Shown here: one piece after another, positions 6,413-14,534 of the stretch | How positions within the stretch are numbered: the first letter of the stretch is position 1 | How the letters are laid out: each line of letters starts with the position of its first letter | NCBI GenBank assembly: GCA_041831635.1 | Contig: JBHASY010000076.1 | Coordinates: forward strand, 1-30,702 | Direction of reading: 5' to 3' | Origin: Acetoanaerobium sp041831635 | Lineage (GTDB): Bacteria > Bacillota > Clostridia > Peptostreptococcales > Filifactoraceae | Length of the DNA: 30,702 nt | Position numbers and translations under genes: made by a program | The notes under the pieces: model-generated | Told to the model about the DNA's origin: nothing | Database searches by the model: none | The model's input: the letters and a program-made list of their open reading frames with translations, nothing else

Positions 6413-6985
6413 TCACTTTTCTATTTCTAAAATCCACTCTGATTTAATTTCCCAGATATTGGCTTGAAGAGTAAAAATGTCACTCCAATTCTCTATTTCA
6501 AAAACTCTATCCCAACTTGCTACTATTTTTCTTTTTAAATCAGGATAAAATTTCGCATTAGGCCCTTCTACCAGAGAAAAACTGTTCGTTATTCCTCTTT
6601 TTTTCAGTTCTGACTTAAATTCCTTATCATCGTCTTCATCTTTAGGTATATACATATGATTAAGAGCCATATCCCATCTGCCGCCGTTAAAATATATTAT
6701 ATTTTCTTTTGGAACTTCCAGTTTTAAAACCACTGTATCTTCCGTTTTTCTAAGCATATACTCTTCACTTACAGAACACCAAATTGGATACCTTGCACCT
6801 GAAGGTCTTTCAACTTTACTGCTCGCCTTATCTGAAAACCATCTGTACATATTTAGATAATAAGAAGATATGTCCATCTGCTTTTCTTCGATATGTTTTT
6901 CAGCTATAGTAAATCTGCCTTTTGAATTTAGATCTTCTAAAATTCTTTTGTCCTGTCTGGTCCATAATATAGCTTTTTCTTTCAT
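6413..6985 (-). CDS. DUF3841 family protein
   Basis: 190 residues from the chosen start MKEKAILWTRQD. The opening LWTRQ, the segment PIWCSVSEEYM and the ending LQANIWEIKSEWILEIE match the DUF3841 family of small cytoplasmic proteins of unknown function. GGGAGAGG lies five bases before this ATG. A GTG 28 codons upstream (7069) keeps the frame open, but a promoter at 7081-7109 would start the transcript almost on it, so the inner ATG fits better. No catalytic motif is obvious. It is a single gene. Confidence 0.72.
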   Translation of the reverse strand: MKEKAILWTRQDKRILEDLNSKGRFTIAEKHIEEKQMDISSYYLNMYRWFSDKASSKVERPSGARYPIWCSVSEEYMLRKTEDTVVLKLEVPKENIIYFNGGRWDMALNHMYIPKDEDDDKEFKSELKKRGITNSFSLVEGPNAKFYPDLKRKIVASWDRVFEIENWSDIFTLQANIWEIKSEWILEIEK

Positions 6986-7080
6986 ATTATCCTCTCCCTG
7001 CAATGTTGCAATCATCACTCTTTTCAGATCACAAACCTCATTTTTTATATTTCTTAAAAACTCTTCCACATTATTATGAT

Positions 7081-7109
7081 ATTATACCCCGTATGAGAAT
7101 ATAAGATAA
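7081..7109 (-). promoter_or_regulatory. Promoter of the DUF3841 gene
   Basis: On the minus strand TTATCT (7104-7109), 17 bases, then TATAAT (7081-7086). The start of transcription would be near 7074, giving a leader of about 90 bases to the ATG at 6985. Confidence 0.5.
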
Positions 7110-7158
7110 CACACATTTTGCCTTTGCGAATATACATATATTTTTTTATATTAAATAA

Positions 7159-7188
7159 TTGTTATTTCTCCGATTATTCGGGTAAAAT
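7159..7188 (+). promoter_or_regulatory. Promoter of the ferritin gene
   Basis: TTGTTA (7159-7164), 18 bases, then TAAAAT (7183-7188). The surroundings are very AT-rich with imperfect dyad symmetry. No confident Fur or PerR box can be called by eye. Confidence 0.5.
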
Positions 7189-7227
7189 TATTAAAAATAA
7201 AATAATAAATAAGGATGGTGTATTATA

Positions 7228-7737
7228 ATGATAAGCGAAAAAATGTTAAATGCTCTTAACGAACAAATTAAATTAGAGTTTGAGTCTTCATATGCATATA
7301 TTGCTATGGAGGCGTATTTTATGGGAAAAAACCTAAATGGATTCGCTAACTTCTTCCACGTTCAGGCACAAGAAGAAAGAGACCATGCATACCTGCTATT
7401 TAACTATGTATATAGCGTAGGTGGAGATGTAGTGCTCAAAGATTTGGCCGCTTTTGACCCTAACTTCAAAAACGAAATAGACATATTTGAAAAAACTTTG
7501 GCACATGAGCAACTGGTTACTCGTTCCATCAATAACCTGATGACTATAGCTGTCGAAGAAAAAGACTACGCTACTCAAAACTTCCTTCAATGGTTTATAA
7601 AAGAGCAAGTAGAAGAAGAAGATACCGCAAACGGTTATTTAGAGCAATTAAAACTAATTAACGGAAGTCCTAACGGTTTATTTATGATGGATAAAGACCT
7701 TGCAACAAGAGTATACACTCCTGCTGTAATCGAGTAA
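7228..7737 (+). CDS. ftnA: Non-haem ferritin
   Basis: 169 residues, the usual length of bacterial FtnA. The ferroxidase ligands are all in place at the family positions: Glu17, Glu50, His53 (in EERDHAY), Glu94 and Gln127, with Glu130 as a third-site residue. The protein would form a 24-subunit shell in the cytoplasm that oxidises Fe(II) and stores Fe(III), also giving protection from oxidative stress. The absence of a haem-ligand methionine pattern argues against bacterioferritin. AAGGATGG precedes the ATG. It is a single gene with its own promoter and a strong terminator at 7820-7849. Confidence 0.93.
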   Translation: MISEKMLNALNEQIKLEFESSYAYIAMEAYFMGKNLNGFANFFHVQAQEERDHAYLLFNYVYSVGGDVVLKDLAAFDPNFKNEIDIFEKTLAHEQLVTRSINNLMTIAVEEKDYATQNFLQWFIKEQVEEEDTANGYLEQLKLINGSPNGLFMMDKDLATRVYTPAVIE

Positions 7738-7819
7738 TCAGCATAAATTTGTAAGTTCCAAAGCTTAAAAAATCCAATTTGGCAAGTTTGCGAAAAAATC
7801 AAATTTATGACATAAAATC

Positions 7820-7849
7820 AGCCCACTGAGAAAAATTTCTCAATGGGCT
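7820..7849 (+). terminator. Strong terminator after ferritin
   Basis: AGCCCA-C-TGAGAAA pairs with TTTCTCA-A-TGGGCT, 13 base pairs with one mismatch, and is followed by TTTTTA. On the minus strand the same hairpin is followed by GATTTTATG, so it may also help end transcripts of the ctpA operon about 100 bases past its stop. Confidence 0.85.
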
Positions 7850-7951
7850 TTTTATTTCGATGATAAACAACTTTAACTAAAACTTATGAAATTTACAAGT
7901 CAATTTTTAATTTTTGTTAAGGTTTTTCCACTTGATGTCATCATAGATAAA

Positions 7952-9115
7952 TCAGTTTATCTCTCTGATTATTTGAATAGCCTTTTCAAGCTGAACGTCC
8001 TTGCTTTCATCCTCGCTCGCCTGTACCACGTACTCAGGTGTTATCCCTTTTTCGTTGATATATTCCCCACTTGGAGTGAAGTACTGAGCCATGGTAATCT
8101 TATAGCCTGAACCGTCTTTTAACGGCACTACATTTTGAACCAGCCCTTTTCCGAATGTTGTGGTTCCTACCAAAGTTCCTGCCTTGTTATCTCTTACCGC
8201 CCCTGCGAGTATTTCGGATGCCGAAGCACTGTTTCCGTTTACAAGTATTACAAGAGGAATGTCAAGTTTTCCTGAAGCACTTGACTTAAGATAATTTCTG
8301 TTTCCGTCTCTATCTTCAGTATAGACTATTGTAGCTTCTCCCAAAATACTGTCAGCCACTTCCTTTACCTGATCCAGCAGTCCTCCCGGATTATCTCTTA
8401 AATCTATGATAATCCCCTTTGGATTATTTTCTTTTATGCTCGCAAGATTTTCGTCAAATTCTTCTCCTGTTCTTTCGTCAAAACTGGATATCCTAATATA
8501 ACCAATATCTTCCATCATTTCAGATTTCACCGACTTTATTACGATTTGCTCACGTTTTATCGTAACATCAAATTCCTGCATATCCTCTCTTATTATAGAT
8601 AAAACTACGTCTTTTCCGGGTTCTCCTTTTATAATGGAGATAGCCTTATCCAGTTCTTTAGCTGAATACTTCACACTGTCTACCTTAGTTATCTTGTCTC
8701 CGGGCTTTATCCCGGCTTTTTCTGCCGGAGTATCTTCTATCGGTGCAACAACAGTTATAAATCCATCCTCTCCCGGAGAAACTACTATTCCTACCCCTAC
8801 GTAACTTCCTGATGTAGTCTCTATCAAGTCTTTGAATTCATCTTTCGTGTAATATTGAGAATAAGGATCGTCTAATCCGTCAAATATTCCTCTTTCCACA
8901 GCTGTGATAAGATCCTCTTCATTTACATCTTGATAAAACTCATCTTCTATTCTCTCTTTTAAAAACAACACTTTAGAAAGTTTTTTAAACTCTTCATAGT
9001 CACTCTTTGAGATAATCGCCTTATTTCCTATTACTACATTAAACATACTAGTACATAAAAATGTCAGGGTTATCAATAATATTGATCCTATGACAGCTCT
9101 CTTTTTAGATATCAA
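7952..9115 (-). CDS. ctpA: Carboxy-terminal processing serine protease (S41, CtpA/CtpB)
   Basis: 387 residues from a TTG start with GGAGG seven bases upstream. An N-terminal membrane anchor or uncleaved signal (about 8-28) is followed by a linker region, a PDZ domain (about 100-185, YVGVGIVV and AGIKPGD) and the S41 protease core. The catalytic set has the spacing of Bacillus CtpB: Ser298 in GNSASASE, Lys323 in TFGKG and Gln327. The protease acts outside the membrane on C-terminal tails of substrates. It is the last gene of the ftsE-ftsX-M23 operon, 24 bases after the M23 gene, which suggests a role in trimming or controlling cell-wall hydrolases. Confidence 0.93.
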   Translation of the reverse strand: MISKKRAVIGSILLITLTFLCTSMFNVVIGNKAIISKSDYEEFKKLSKVLFLKERIEDEFYQDVNEEDLITAVERGIFDGLDDPYSQYYTKDEFKDLIETTSGSYVGVGIVVSPGEDGFITVVAPIEDTPAEKAGIKPGDKITKVDSVKYSAKELDKAISIIKGEPGKDVVLSIIREDMQEFDVTIKREQIVIKSVKSEMMEDIGYIRISSFDERTGEEFDENLASIKENNPKGIIIDLRDNPGGLLDQVKEVADSILGEATIVYTEDRDGNRNYLKSSASGKLDIPLVILVNGNSASASEILAGAVRDNKAGTLVGTTTFGKGLVQNVVPLKDGSGYKITMAQYFTPSGEYINEKGITPEYVVQASEDESKDVQLEKAIQIIREIN

Positions 9116-9139
9116 TTTATTTCCTCCACTCTCTTAAAC

Positions 9140-10261
9140 TTAAGCTCCTATATATGGTGCAGGATCCACATAATCACCATCTATTCTGACCTCGAAATGA
9201 AGATGAGGTCCTGTAGAACGTCCTGTAGAACCTACTTTTGCAATCGTGTCGCCTTTTTTTACATCCTGCCCGTCAGACACTGAAATGGATGAGCAGTGAG
9301 CATACAAGGTCACTATTCCGCCACCGTGGTCTACCACAACAGCTTTACCATAAGATCCTTTTGTTCCGGCAAATATAACTCTTCCGTCATTTGCCGCAAG
9401 TATATCTGTTCCACTGGGTGCAGCTATGTCTATTCCTGTATGAAACTTTCTTTCTTTTAAAATCGGATGTATCCTATATCCAAAACCTGATGTCACTCTT
9501 CCGCCTCCCGACACCGGCCAAGCCATAGTTCCGCCTTTGTAATTTCCGCCTATACCTTTTGATTTTTGAAGTTCTCTAATCTTACTCTTTAGATCATTTG
9601 CCTCTTGAAGTAAAGCATCTTCCATCTTCTTTAGTTCTTCTATATCGTTCAACAATGTCTGTTTATTGCTGTTTTGTTCTCTTACTGTTTCTTCCAAAAT
9701 TTTCTGTTCTTTTTCAAGCGAGGCTTTAAAAACAGACATTCTTCTTTCTTCATTTAACAAGCTTGCCTTCTTTTCTTCTACTTCATCTTTTTGTTCTTTT
9801 AACTTCTCCAGAACCTCCTTGTCATTTTTTACTATTTTTTTAATCACAGTCATATTTGATAAAAGTTCTTTCATATCACTAGAATTAAGTAAAATCTGCA
9901 CATAATCTATATCAGAAGTCCTGTACATAACTCTAAGCCTGTCTCCCATAAGGTCGGTATTTATATCTATATTATCTTCCAGTTCATTTATCTCCCCTTG
10001 GGTTACATCTATTTCTGCTTGAGTTTTTTCTATATCTACTTTTATTGCTGAAATTTTTTGCTCACTTTCATCTATCTTTGCATCCAGCACCAAAATAGCC
10101 TCGTTAATTCCCTTTACTGTATTTTGCTTAGTGTTTATCTCTTCTTTTACATTTTTTATGTTTTTATTTATATCCTCCAGCTTATCAGTATAATTTGTAG
10201 CAAAAGAAGCCCCGCCCAAAATCACAATCATAGCCACCGTCAAAGATATAAGTTTTTTCAT
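9140..10261 (-). CDS. Coiled-coil M23 metallopeptidase, EnvC-like FtsEX partner
   Basis: 373 residues. A signal peptide is present (MKKLISLTVAMIVILGGASFA). A long coiled coil follows (about 25-235), as in EnvC of E. coli and PcsB- or CwlO-type partners of FtsX. A glycine linker leads to a C-terminal LytM/M23 domain (about 248-370). Zinc ligands are intact: His274 and Asp278 in HTGID and His355 in HLHFE, with catalytic His322 and His353. The domain should therefore be an active peptidoglycan endopeptidase, unlike E. coli EnvC, which lacks the ligands and only activates amidases. The position directly after ftsX supports control by FtsEX. AGGAGGGG precedes the ATG. Confidence 0.92.
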   Translation of the reverse strand: MKKLISLTVAMIVILGGASFATNYTDKLEDINKNIKNVKEEINTKQNTVKGINEAILVLDAKIDESEQKISAIKVDIEKTQAEIDVTQGEINELEDNIDINTDLMGDRLRVMYRTSDIDYVQILLNSSDMKELLSNMTVIKKIVKNDKEVLEKLKEQKDEVEEKKASLLNEERRMSVFKASLEKEQKILEETVREQNSNKQTLLNDIEELKKMEDALLQEANDLKSKIRELQKSKGIGGNYKGGTMAWPVSGGGRVTSGFGYRIHPILKERKFHTGIDIAAPSGTDILAANDGRVIFAGTKGSYGKAVVVDHGGGIVTLYAHCSSISVSDGQDVKKGDTIAKVGSTGRSTGPHLHFEVRIDGDYVDPAPYIGA

Positions 10262-10272
10262 AAATTCCCCTC

Positions 10273-11166
10273 CTATACCTTCAAATATCTACGCAGTGAA
10301 ACTATACTTCCGAGTATACCTATACCTATACCCATAGAAACGAAAACTATAGTTATATTATCAAAAATCGTAGCTACAGGCAGCAAATATCCACCTATAA
10401 GAGCATAGGATTCCGTTGAAAGTTTTGAAAATACAAATGCGTACAAGGCATATACCAAAACAAGAGAAATAGCGGAACCTAAAAATCCAAGTGTCATTCC
10501 TTCGATTATGAAAGGCCAGCGTATGAACCAATTTGTTGCTCCTATATACTTCATTATATTTATCTCTTTTTTTCTCGCATATAAAGTTATTTTAATAGTG
10601 TTTGCAATGATAAACAATGAAACCACAGACAAAATCAAGATGATTACAAGCCCTGCTGTGCTGATTATCCTGGATAAAGTTAGCATTTTATCGATTACAT
10701 CCTTATAGTAGCTTATGCTGTCTATATATTTGTCATCTTTAATTTGATTTACAACCTCATCTGCTAAGGTTATATTCGTAACTTCTATTATCATAGAATT
10801 TTGCAGTGGATTGTTTTCTAACCCCTCTAACAAATACGCATCGTCTCCCCATCTTTCTTTTAGATTTTGCATAGCCATATCTTTTGATTCAAAATCCACC
10901 TTGCTTACTCCCGAAATATTTTCAATCTTTCTTCTAAATCTTGCAATATCATCTGCATCCATTTCATCTACCAAAAATATCTGTATATTATCAAACTGTT
11001 TTTGAGCCATTATTGCAAAATTATTTATATTCAGCACTATAGAGAGCACTACTCCTAAGACAAACAAAGAAGCTGCAACCGAAGCTATCGAAGCCATAGA
11101 CATACTCCTATTTCTCCAAAGGCTCTTTGTGCCCTCTGAAACATTATAGGCAATACTATTTAACAT
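10273..11166 (-). CDS. ftsX: Cell-division ABC permease FtsX
   Basis: 297 residues with the FtsX layout: an N-terminal cytoplasmic stretch, TM1 (about 25-47), an extracellular domain (about 50-165, FDNIQIFLVDEMD), then three TM segments (about 170-195, 222-246, 265-285). The conserved RKKEINIMKYIGATNWFIRWPF segment lies between TM2 and TM3 and couples to FtsE. The extracellular domain should bind the coiled coil of the M23 protein encoded 11 bases downstream. The gene overlaps ftsE by 11 bases, which indicates translational coupling. Confidence 0.95.
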   Translation of the reverse strand: MLNSIAYNVSEGTKSLWRNRSMSMASIASVAASLFVLGVVLSIVLNINNFAIMAQKQFDNIQIFLVDEMDADDIARFRRKIENISGVSKVDFESKDMAMQNLKERWGDDAYLLEGLENNPLQNSMIIEVTNITLADEVVNQIKDDKYIDSISYYKDVIDKMLTLSRIISTAGLVIILILSVVSLFIIANTIKITLYARKKEINIMKYIGATNWFIRWPFIIEGMTLGFLGSAISLVLVYALYAFVFSKLSTESYALIGGYLLPVATIFDNITIVFVSMGIGIGILGSIVSLRRYLKV

Positions 11167-11842
11167 CGTTGTAAAGACCCCTTTCTACATCCCTTACAAG
11201 CTTTCCTTTTTCCAAAGCTATTACTCTTTGTCTCATCTTATCAACTTGGTCTTTAGCATGGGTTGCTATCAAAACGGTAGTTCCTCGATTATTGATATCC
11301 TTTAGCAGTTTCATAATTTCGGTAGCATTTTTAGGATCCAGATTTCCTGTAGGTTCATCTGCTATTAAAAGCGCAGGGTTGTTAATTATAGCTCTGGCTA
11401 TGCCTACCCTTTGTTGCTCCCCACCGGAGAGCTCTGACGGGTAGCTTTTAGCCTTATCGCTCAGCCCCACCATACTCAGTGCTGTAGGAACATTCCTTCT
11501 GATATCTCTTGCCTTATTTCCTGTTATCTCCATAGCAAAGGCTATGTTTTCATAAACTGTTTTGTTTGGAAGTAGTCTAAAATCCTGAAACACCACTCCC
11601 ATACTTCTTCTTAATTTAGGAATTTTTCTTCTGGAGAGTTCTGTAGTGTCTATGTCATTTATGACTATTCTTCCTCTTGTAGGCGATTCCTCTTTTAAAA
11701 GCAATTTAATGAAGGTAGACTTTCCTGCCCCTGACGAACCTACCAAAAAAACAAACTCCCCTTTTTTTATATCCAGATTTATATTTTCAAGTGCAAACTT
11801 CTCTTTCTTATACGACTTTGATACGTTTTCAAACTTAATCAA
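11156..11842 (-). CDS. ftsE: Cell-division ABC ATPase FtsE
   Basis: 228 residues from a TTG start with AGGAG nine bases upstream. Walker A is GSSGAGKS (35-42), the Q-loop is Gln86, the signature is LSGGEQ (138-143), Walker B is LLIADEP (158-164, catalytic Glu163) and the H-loop is His195. It is intact and of standard length. FtsE hydrolyses ATP on the cytoplasmic face and drives FtsX to activate peptidoglycan hydrolysis at division or along the side wall. It is the first gene of a four-gene operon and has a readable promoter with a dyad around its -10. Confidence 0.96.
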   Translation of the reverse strand: MIKFENVSKSYKKEKFALENINLDIKKGEFVFLVGSSGAGKSTFIKLLLKEESPTRGRIVINDIDTTELSRRKIPKLRRSMGVVFQDFRLLPNKTVYENIAFAMEITGNKARDIRRNVPTALSMVGLSDKAKSYPSELSGGEQQRVGIARAIINNPALLIADEPTGNLDPKNATEIMKLLKDINNRGTTVLIATHAKDQVDKMRQRVIALEKGKLVRDVERGLYNDVK

Positions 11843-11892
11843 TCTATACCACTCCTGAGATTTACTCCAAATTTAATTCATTACTACACTAC

Positions 11893-11921
11893 ATTATAAC
11901 AAGAATTTAGTGTAAGGTAAA
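11893..11921 (-). promoter_or_regulatory. Promoter of the ftsEX operon
   Basis: On the minus strand TTTACC (11916-11921), 17 bases, then TATAAT (11893-11898). A 7-bp inverted repeat, TACACTA/TAGTGTA (11885-11891 and 11908-11914), brackets the -10 and could be an operator. Confidence 0.6.
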
Positions 11922-11971
11922 ATTTATATGATTAAATTATAATTACAGATGATTTATTATTCATAAAATTG

Positions 11972-11977
11972 TATAAT
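11972..11977 (+). promoter_or_regulatory. -10 element of the lplA-lipA operon
   Basis: A perfect TATAAT lies 40 bases before the lplA start. No good -35 is seen at 16-18 bases upstream, so an activator or a weak -35 is possible. Confidence 0.45.
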
Positions 11978-12016
11978 GTTGTATAGGAAATGATTTAACT
12001 TTTTAAGGAGACGCCT

Positions 12017-12997
12017 ATGATACACGTTATAAATGACAGCAATGACCCTTTTTTTAATCACGCATTGGAAGAATATTTCTTATCCGAGTTTGACGAAGAT
12101 GTTTTTGTTATCTGGATAAACCGTCCATCTATACTTATCGGGAGAAACCAAAACACCTTTGCCGAAATCAACTTGGATTATGTAAGAAAAAACAATATAG
12201 ACGTTGTAAGAAGGCTTTCAGGAGGAGGCGCCGTTTATAACGATTTAGGAAATATGAATTTCACATTTATATCAAACAAATCAGATGATAACTCCTTCAG
12301 CCGCTTTGCTTGCCCTGTAATTGACGCTCTTATCTCTTTAGGTGTCAATGCTCGGTTTTCAGGTAGAAATGATATAACTATAGACGATAAAAAATTTTCA
12401 GGCAATGCGCAGTATTTTCATAAAGACAAGATACTTCACCACGGTACTCTTCTTTATGATGTCGATATGAGTAAGCTTTCTAAAGCACTAAAAACCCACC
12501 CTCTTAAATTTAAAAATAAGTCTGTGAAGTCAGTGTCATCCAGAGTTACAAACATATCCGAACATCTGAAAGAAAAAATGGATTTACCGGAATTTAAAGC
12601 CTACTTAGAAAACTACATAAAGAATACTTATAACATAAAATCCAGTTACATACCTACAGATGTCGACCTTAAAAACATAGAAAAAATTGCTCAAAATCGT
12701 TTTAGAACAGAGACTTGGAACTATGGAAAAAATACAAGCTATAGCATTTCAACTTCGACTATAACCTCTTTTGGAATAATGGATTTTAATTTGACTCTTG
12801 ATAAAAATATTATTTCTTCATTTAAAATTTTTGGAGACTTCTTTGGAAAAAGACCTATAGAAGAACTTGAAAAGATATTTTTAGGCTTGGAATTTAATGA
12901 AGAAAATGTCAGTAAGTCGTTAGAGAATATAAACATTTCCGATTTTATAAGCGGACTTGAAAAACAGGAGTTTATATATGGACTTTTTAAATTATAA
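12017..12997 (+). CDS. lplA: Lipoate-protein ligase
   Basis: 326 residues. The catalytic domain has RRLSGGGAVYND (65-76), the lipoyl-AMP binding loop, then GRNDI and DDKKFSGNAQ with the conserved Lys126, and HHGTLLYDVD. A C-terminal accessory domain (about 245-326) is present, as in two-domain LplA enzymes. The enzyme activates free lipoate with ATP and attaches it to a lysine of H protein or E2 subunits. AAGGAG precedes the ATG. It is the first gene of a three-gene operon with lipA, so the cell appears able both to scavenge and to make lipoate. Use of octanoate as substrate for the LipA route is possible. Confidence 0.93.
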   Translation: MIHVINDSNDPFFNHALEEYFLSEFDEDVFVIWINRPSILIGRNQNTFAEINLDYVRKNNIDVVRRLSGGGAVYNDLGNMNFTFISNKSDDNSFSRFACPVIDALISLGVNARFSGRNDITIDDKKFSGNAQYFHKDKILHHGTLLYDVDMSKLSKALKTHPLKFKNKSVKSVSSRVTNISEHLKEKMDLPEFKAYLENYIKNTYNIKSSYIPTDVDLKNIEKIAQNRFRTETWNYGKNTSYSISTSTITSFGIMDFNLTLDKNIISSFKIFGDFFGKRPIEELEKIFLGLEFNEENVSKSLENINISDFISGLEKQEFIYGLFKL

Positions 12998-13047
12998 GTT
13001 TATAAAACAAGTTAAGGATAATTTGCTATTATGATAGGAGATGCAAA

Positions 13048-13896
13048 ATGAGAAAACCTGACTGGATAAAAGTAAAGCTTCAAAACGGAGCCTGCACTAA
13101 AAATGTAAATAATGTTTTAGGGACTTTGTCTTTAAACACGGTATGCAGCGAAGCAAACTGTCCTAATAAAATGGAGTGCTTTGAAAGAGGTACTGCCACA
13201 TTTATGATACTGGGAAAAAACTGTACACGAAATTGTAGATTTTGTAATGTAACTCAAGAAGATCCTGAAAAAGTAAATCCGGATGAACCTAAAAACATAG
13301 CTATGGCTGTCAAAAAACTAAAACTTCGTCACGCAGTTATAACTTCGGTTACTCGTGACGACTTAGAAGATCAAGGAGCAACCCAGTTTGCAGACGTGGT
13401 AAATGCCGTACGCTTAGAAAATCCCGGTGTTTCAATCGAACTTCTCATTCCGGATATGCAGGGCAAAAAAGATTGTCTGGACATAGTTTTAAACTCAAAT
13501 CCTGAAGTTCTTAATCACAATATAGAAACTGTAAAGGAACTCTATTTAAAAGTAAGGCCTATGGCAAACTTTAAAAGATCTTTAGAAGTTCTCGAATACT
13601 CTAAAAAAACTAAACCGGATATCTATACTAAATCAGGTATAATGCTTGGTTTTGGAGAAACAAACGAACAAGTAGTAGAAACTTTAAAAAGCCTTAGAAG
13701 TGTAGATTGCGACATACTTACCCTAGGTCAATATCTACAGCCGTCTTCTAAACATATAAAGGTAAAAGAATACATATCTCCTGAGCAATTTGACGACTAC
13801 AAGGCCATAGCTATAGACTTAGGATTTAAAAGCGTAGCCTCCGCTCCGCTGGTACGTAGTTCATATTTTGCAGAAGATTTAATAAATTCTTTTTAA
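13048..13896 (+). CDS. lipA: Lipoyl synthase (radical SAM)
   Basis: 282 residues, the family's usual length. The auxiliary-cluster motif CX4CX5C is Cys33, Cys38 and Cys44. The radical SAM motif CX3CX2C is Cys59, Cys63 and Cys66 in CTRNCRFC. The C-terminal RSSY (270-273) that supplies the serine ligand of the auxiliary cluster is intact. The enzyme inserts two sulfurs into protein-bound octanoyl groups. No lipB octanoyltransferase is in the window, so the octanoyl group may be supplied by the LplA upstream (inference). AGGAG precedes the ATG. It sits 50 bases after lplA. Confidence 0.96.
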   Translation: MRKPDWIKVKLQNGACTKNVNNVLGTLSLNTVCSEANCPNKMECFERGTATFMILGKNCTRNCRFCNVTQEDPEKVNPDEPKNIAMAVKKLKLRHAVITSVTRDDLEDQGATQFADVVNAVRLENPGVSIELLIPDMQGKKDCLDIVLNSNPEVLNHNIETVKELYLKVRPMANFKRSLEVLEYSKKTKPDIYTKSGIMLGFGETNEQVVETLKSLRSVDCDILTLGQYLQPSSKHIKVKEYISPEQFDDYKAIAIDLGFKSVASAPLVRSSYFAEDLINSF

Positions 13897-13922
13897 TATA
13901 ATGATATAAAGGAGGATTTAAA

Positions 13923-14501
13923 TTGGAAAACTTACTAAATGACAAAAAAGCTTTTAGAAAGGCAGCTCTTGATAAGCGTAATGCTCTAAGCAAGGAAGAA
14001 ATAAAAGAAAAATCTGCTTTGATAACATCTCATCTTGAAAATCTACAATCATACCAAAAATCTAATACTATTATGGTTTACTTGGATTTTAGAAGCGAGG
14101 TATTGACAGACGAACTGATTAAAAACTTATTTAAACAAGGTAAAAAAGTCGTAGTTCCTATCTCTCTCAAAGGCACCAGAACACTTCTTCTTTCAGAAAT
14201 CAAAAGTCTTTCAGATGATTTGGAGCTGGATTTTTATAACATAAGAGTTCCAAAAAAAGAGGCTATAAAAGAAGTTTCAGAATCCGATATTGATTTTGTT
14301 ATCACTCCCGGTGTTGCCTTTTCAAAAGACAGATACAGAATGGGATATGGCGGCGGATACTATGATACTTTCATAGAAAAACTTCGCCCTGATGCTATTA
14401 CCTGTGCACTGGCTTTTGATGTCCAGATATTTGATAAAATTCCCAAAGAAGAGCACGATAAACAAATGGACTATTTGATTACTGAAAATGGTTGTATTTA
14501 A
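13923..14501 (+). CDS. 5-formyltetrahydrofolate cyclo-ligase
   Basis: 192 residues from a TTG start with a perfect AAAGGAGG upstream. Family landmarks are the N-terminal KKAFRKAALDKRNAL, MVYLDFRSEV, and the ATP/folate-binding segment ITPGVAFSKDRYRMGYGGGYYD. The enzyme converts 5-formyl-THF to 5,10-methenyl-THF with ATP and removes an inhibitor of folate enzymes. It follows lipA by 26 bases in one operon. Lipoate and folate meet in the glycine cleavage system, whose H protein carries lipoate and whose T protein uses THF, so the pairing makes metabolic sense (inference). The family is also called MTHFS or YgfA/FAU1. Confidence 0.93.
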   Translation: MENLLNDKKAFRKAALDKRNALSKEEIKEKSALITSHLENLQSYQKSNTIMVYLDFRSEVLTDELIKNLFKQGKKVVVPISLKGTRTLLLSEIKSLSDDLELDFYNIRVPKKEAIKEVSESDIDFVITPGVAFSKDRYRMGYGGGYYDTFIEKLRPDAITCALAFDVQIFDKIPKEEHDKQMDYLITENGCI

Positions 14502-14502
14502 A

Positions 14503-14532
14503 AGAGCCTGCCGAAAAAATTCGGCAAGCTCT
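14503..14532. terminator. Bidirectional terminator between the lipoate operon and lon
   Basis: AGAGC-C-TGCCGAA pairs with TTCGGCA-A-GCTCT around AAAA, 12 base pairs with one mismatch. The plus-strand tail is TTTTT; the minus-strand tail is TTTTAAAT. It begins directly after the folate gene's stop and ends two bases before the stop of the convergent protease gene. Confidence 0.85.
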
Positions 14533-14534
14533 TT

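Noticed and set aside
7140..7200. Fur or PerR box before ferritin
   Set aside because: AT-rich with partial dyads, but no 15- to 19-base match good enough to call by eye.
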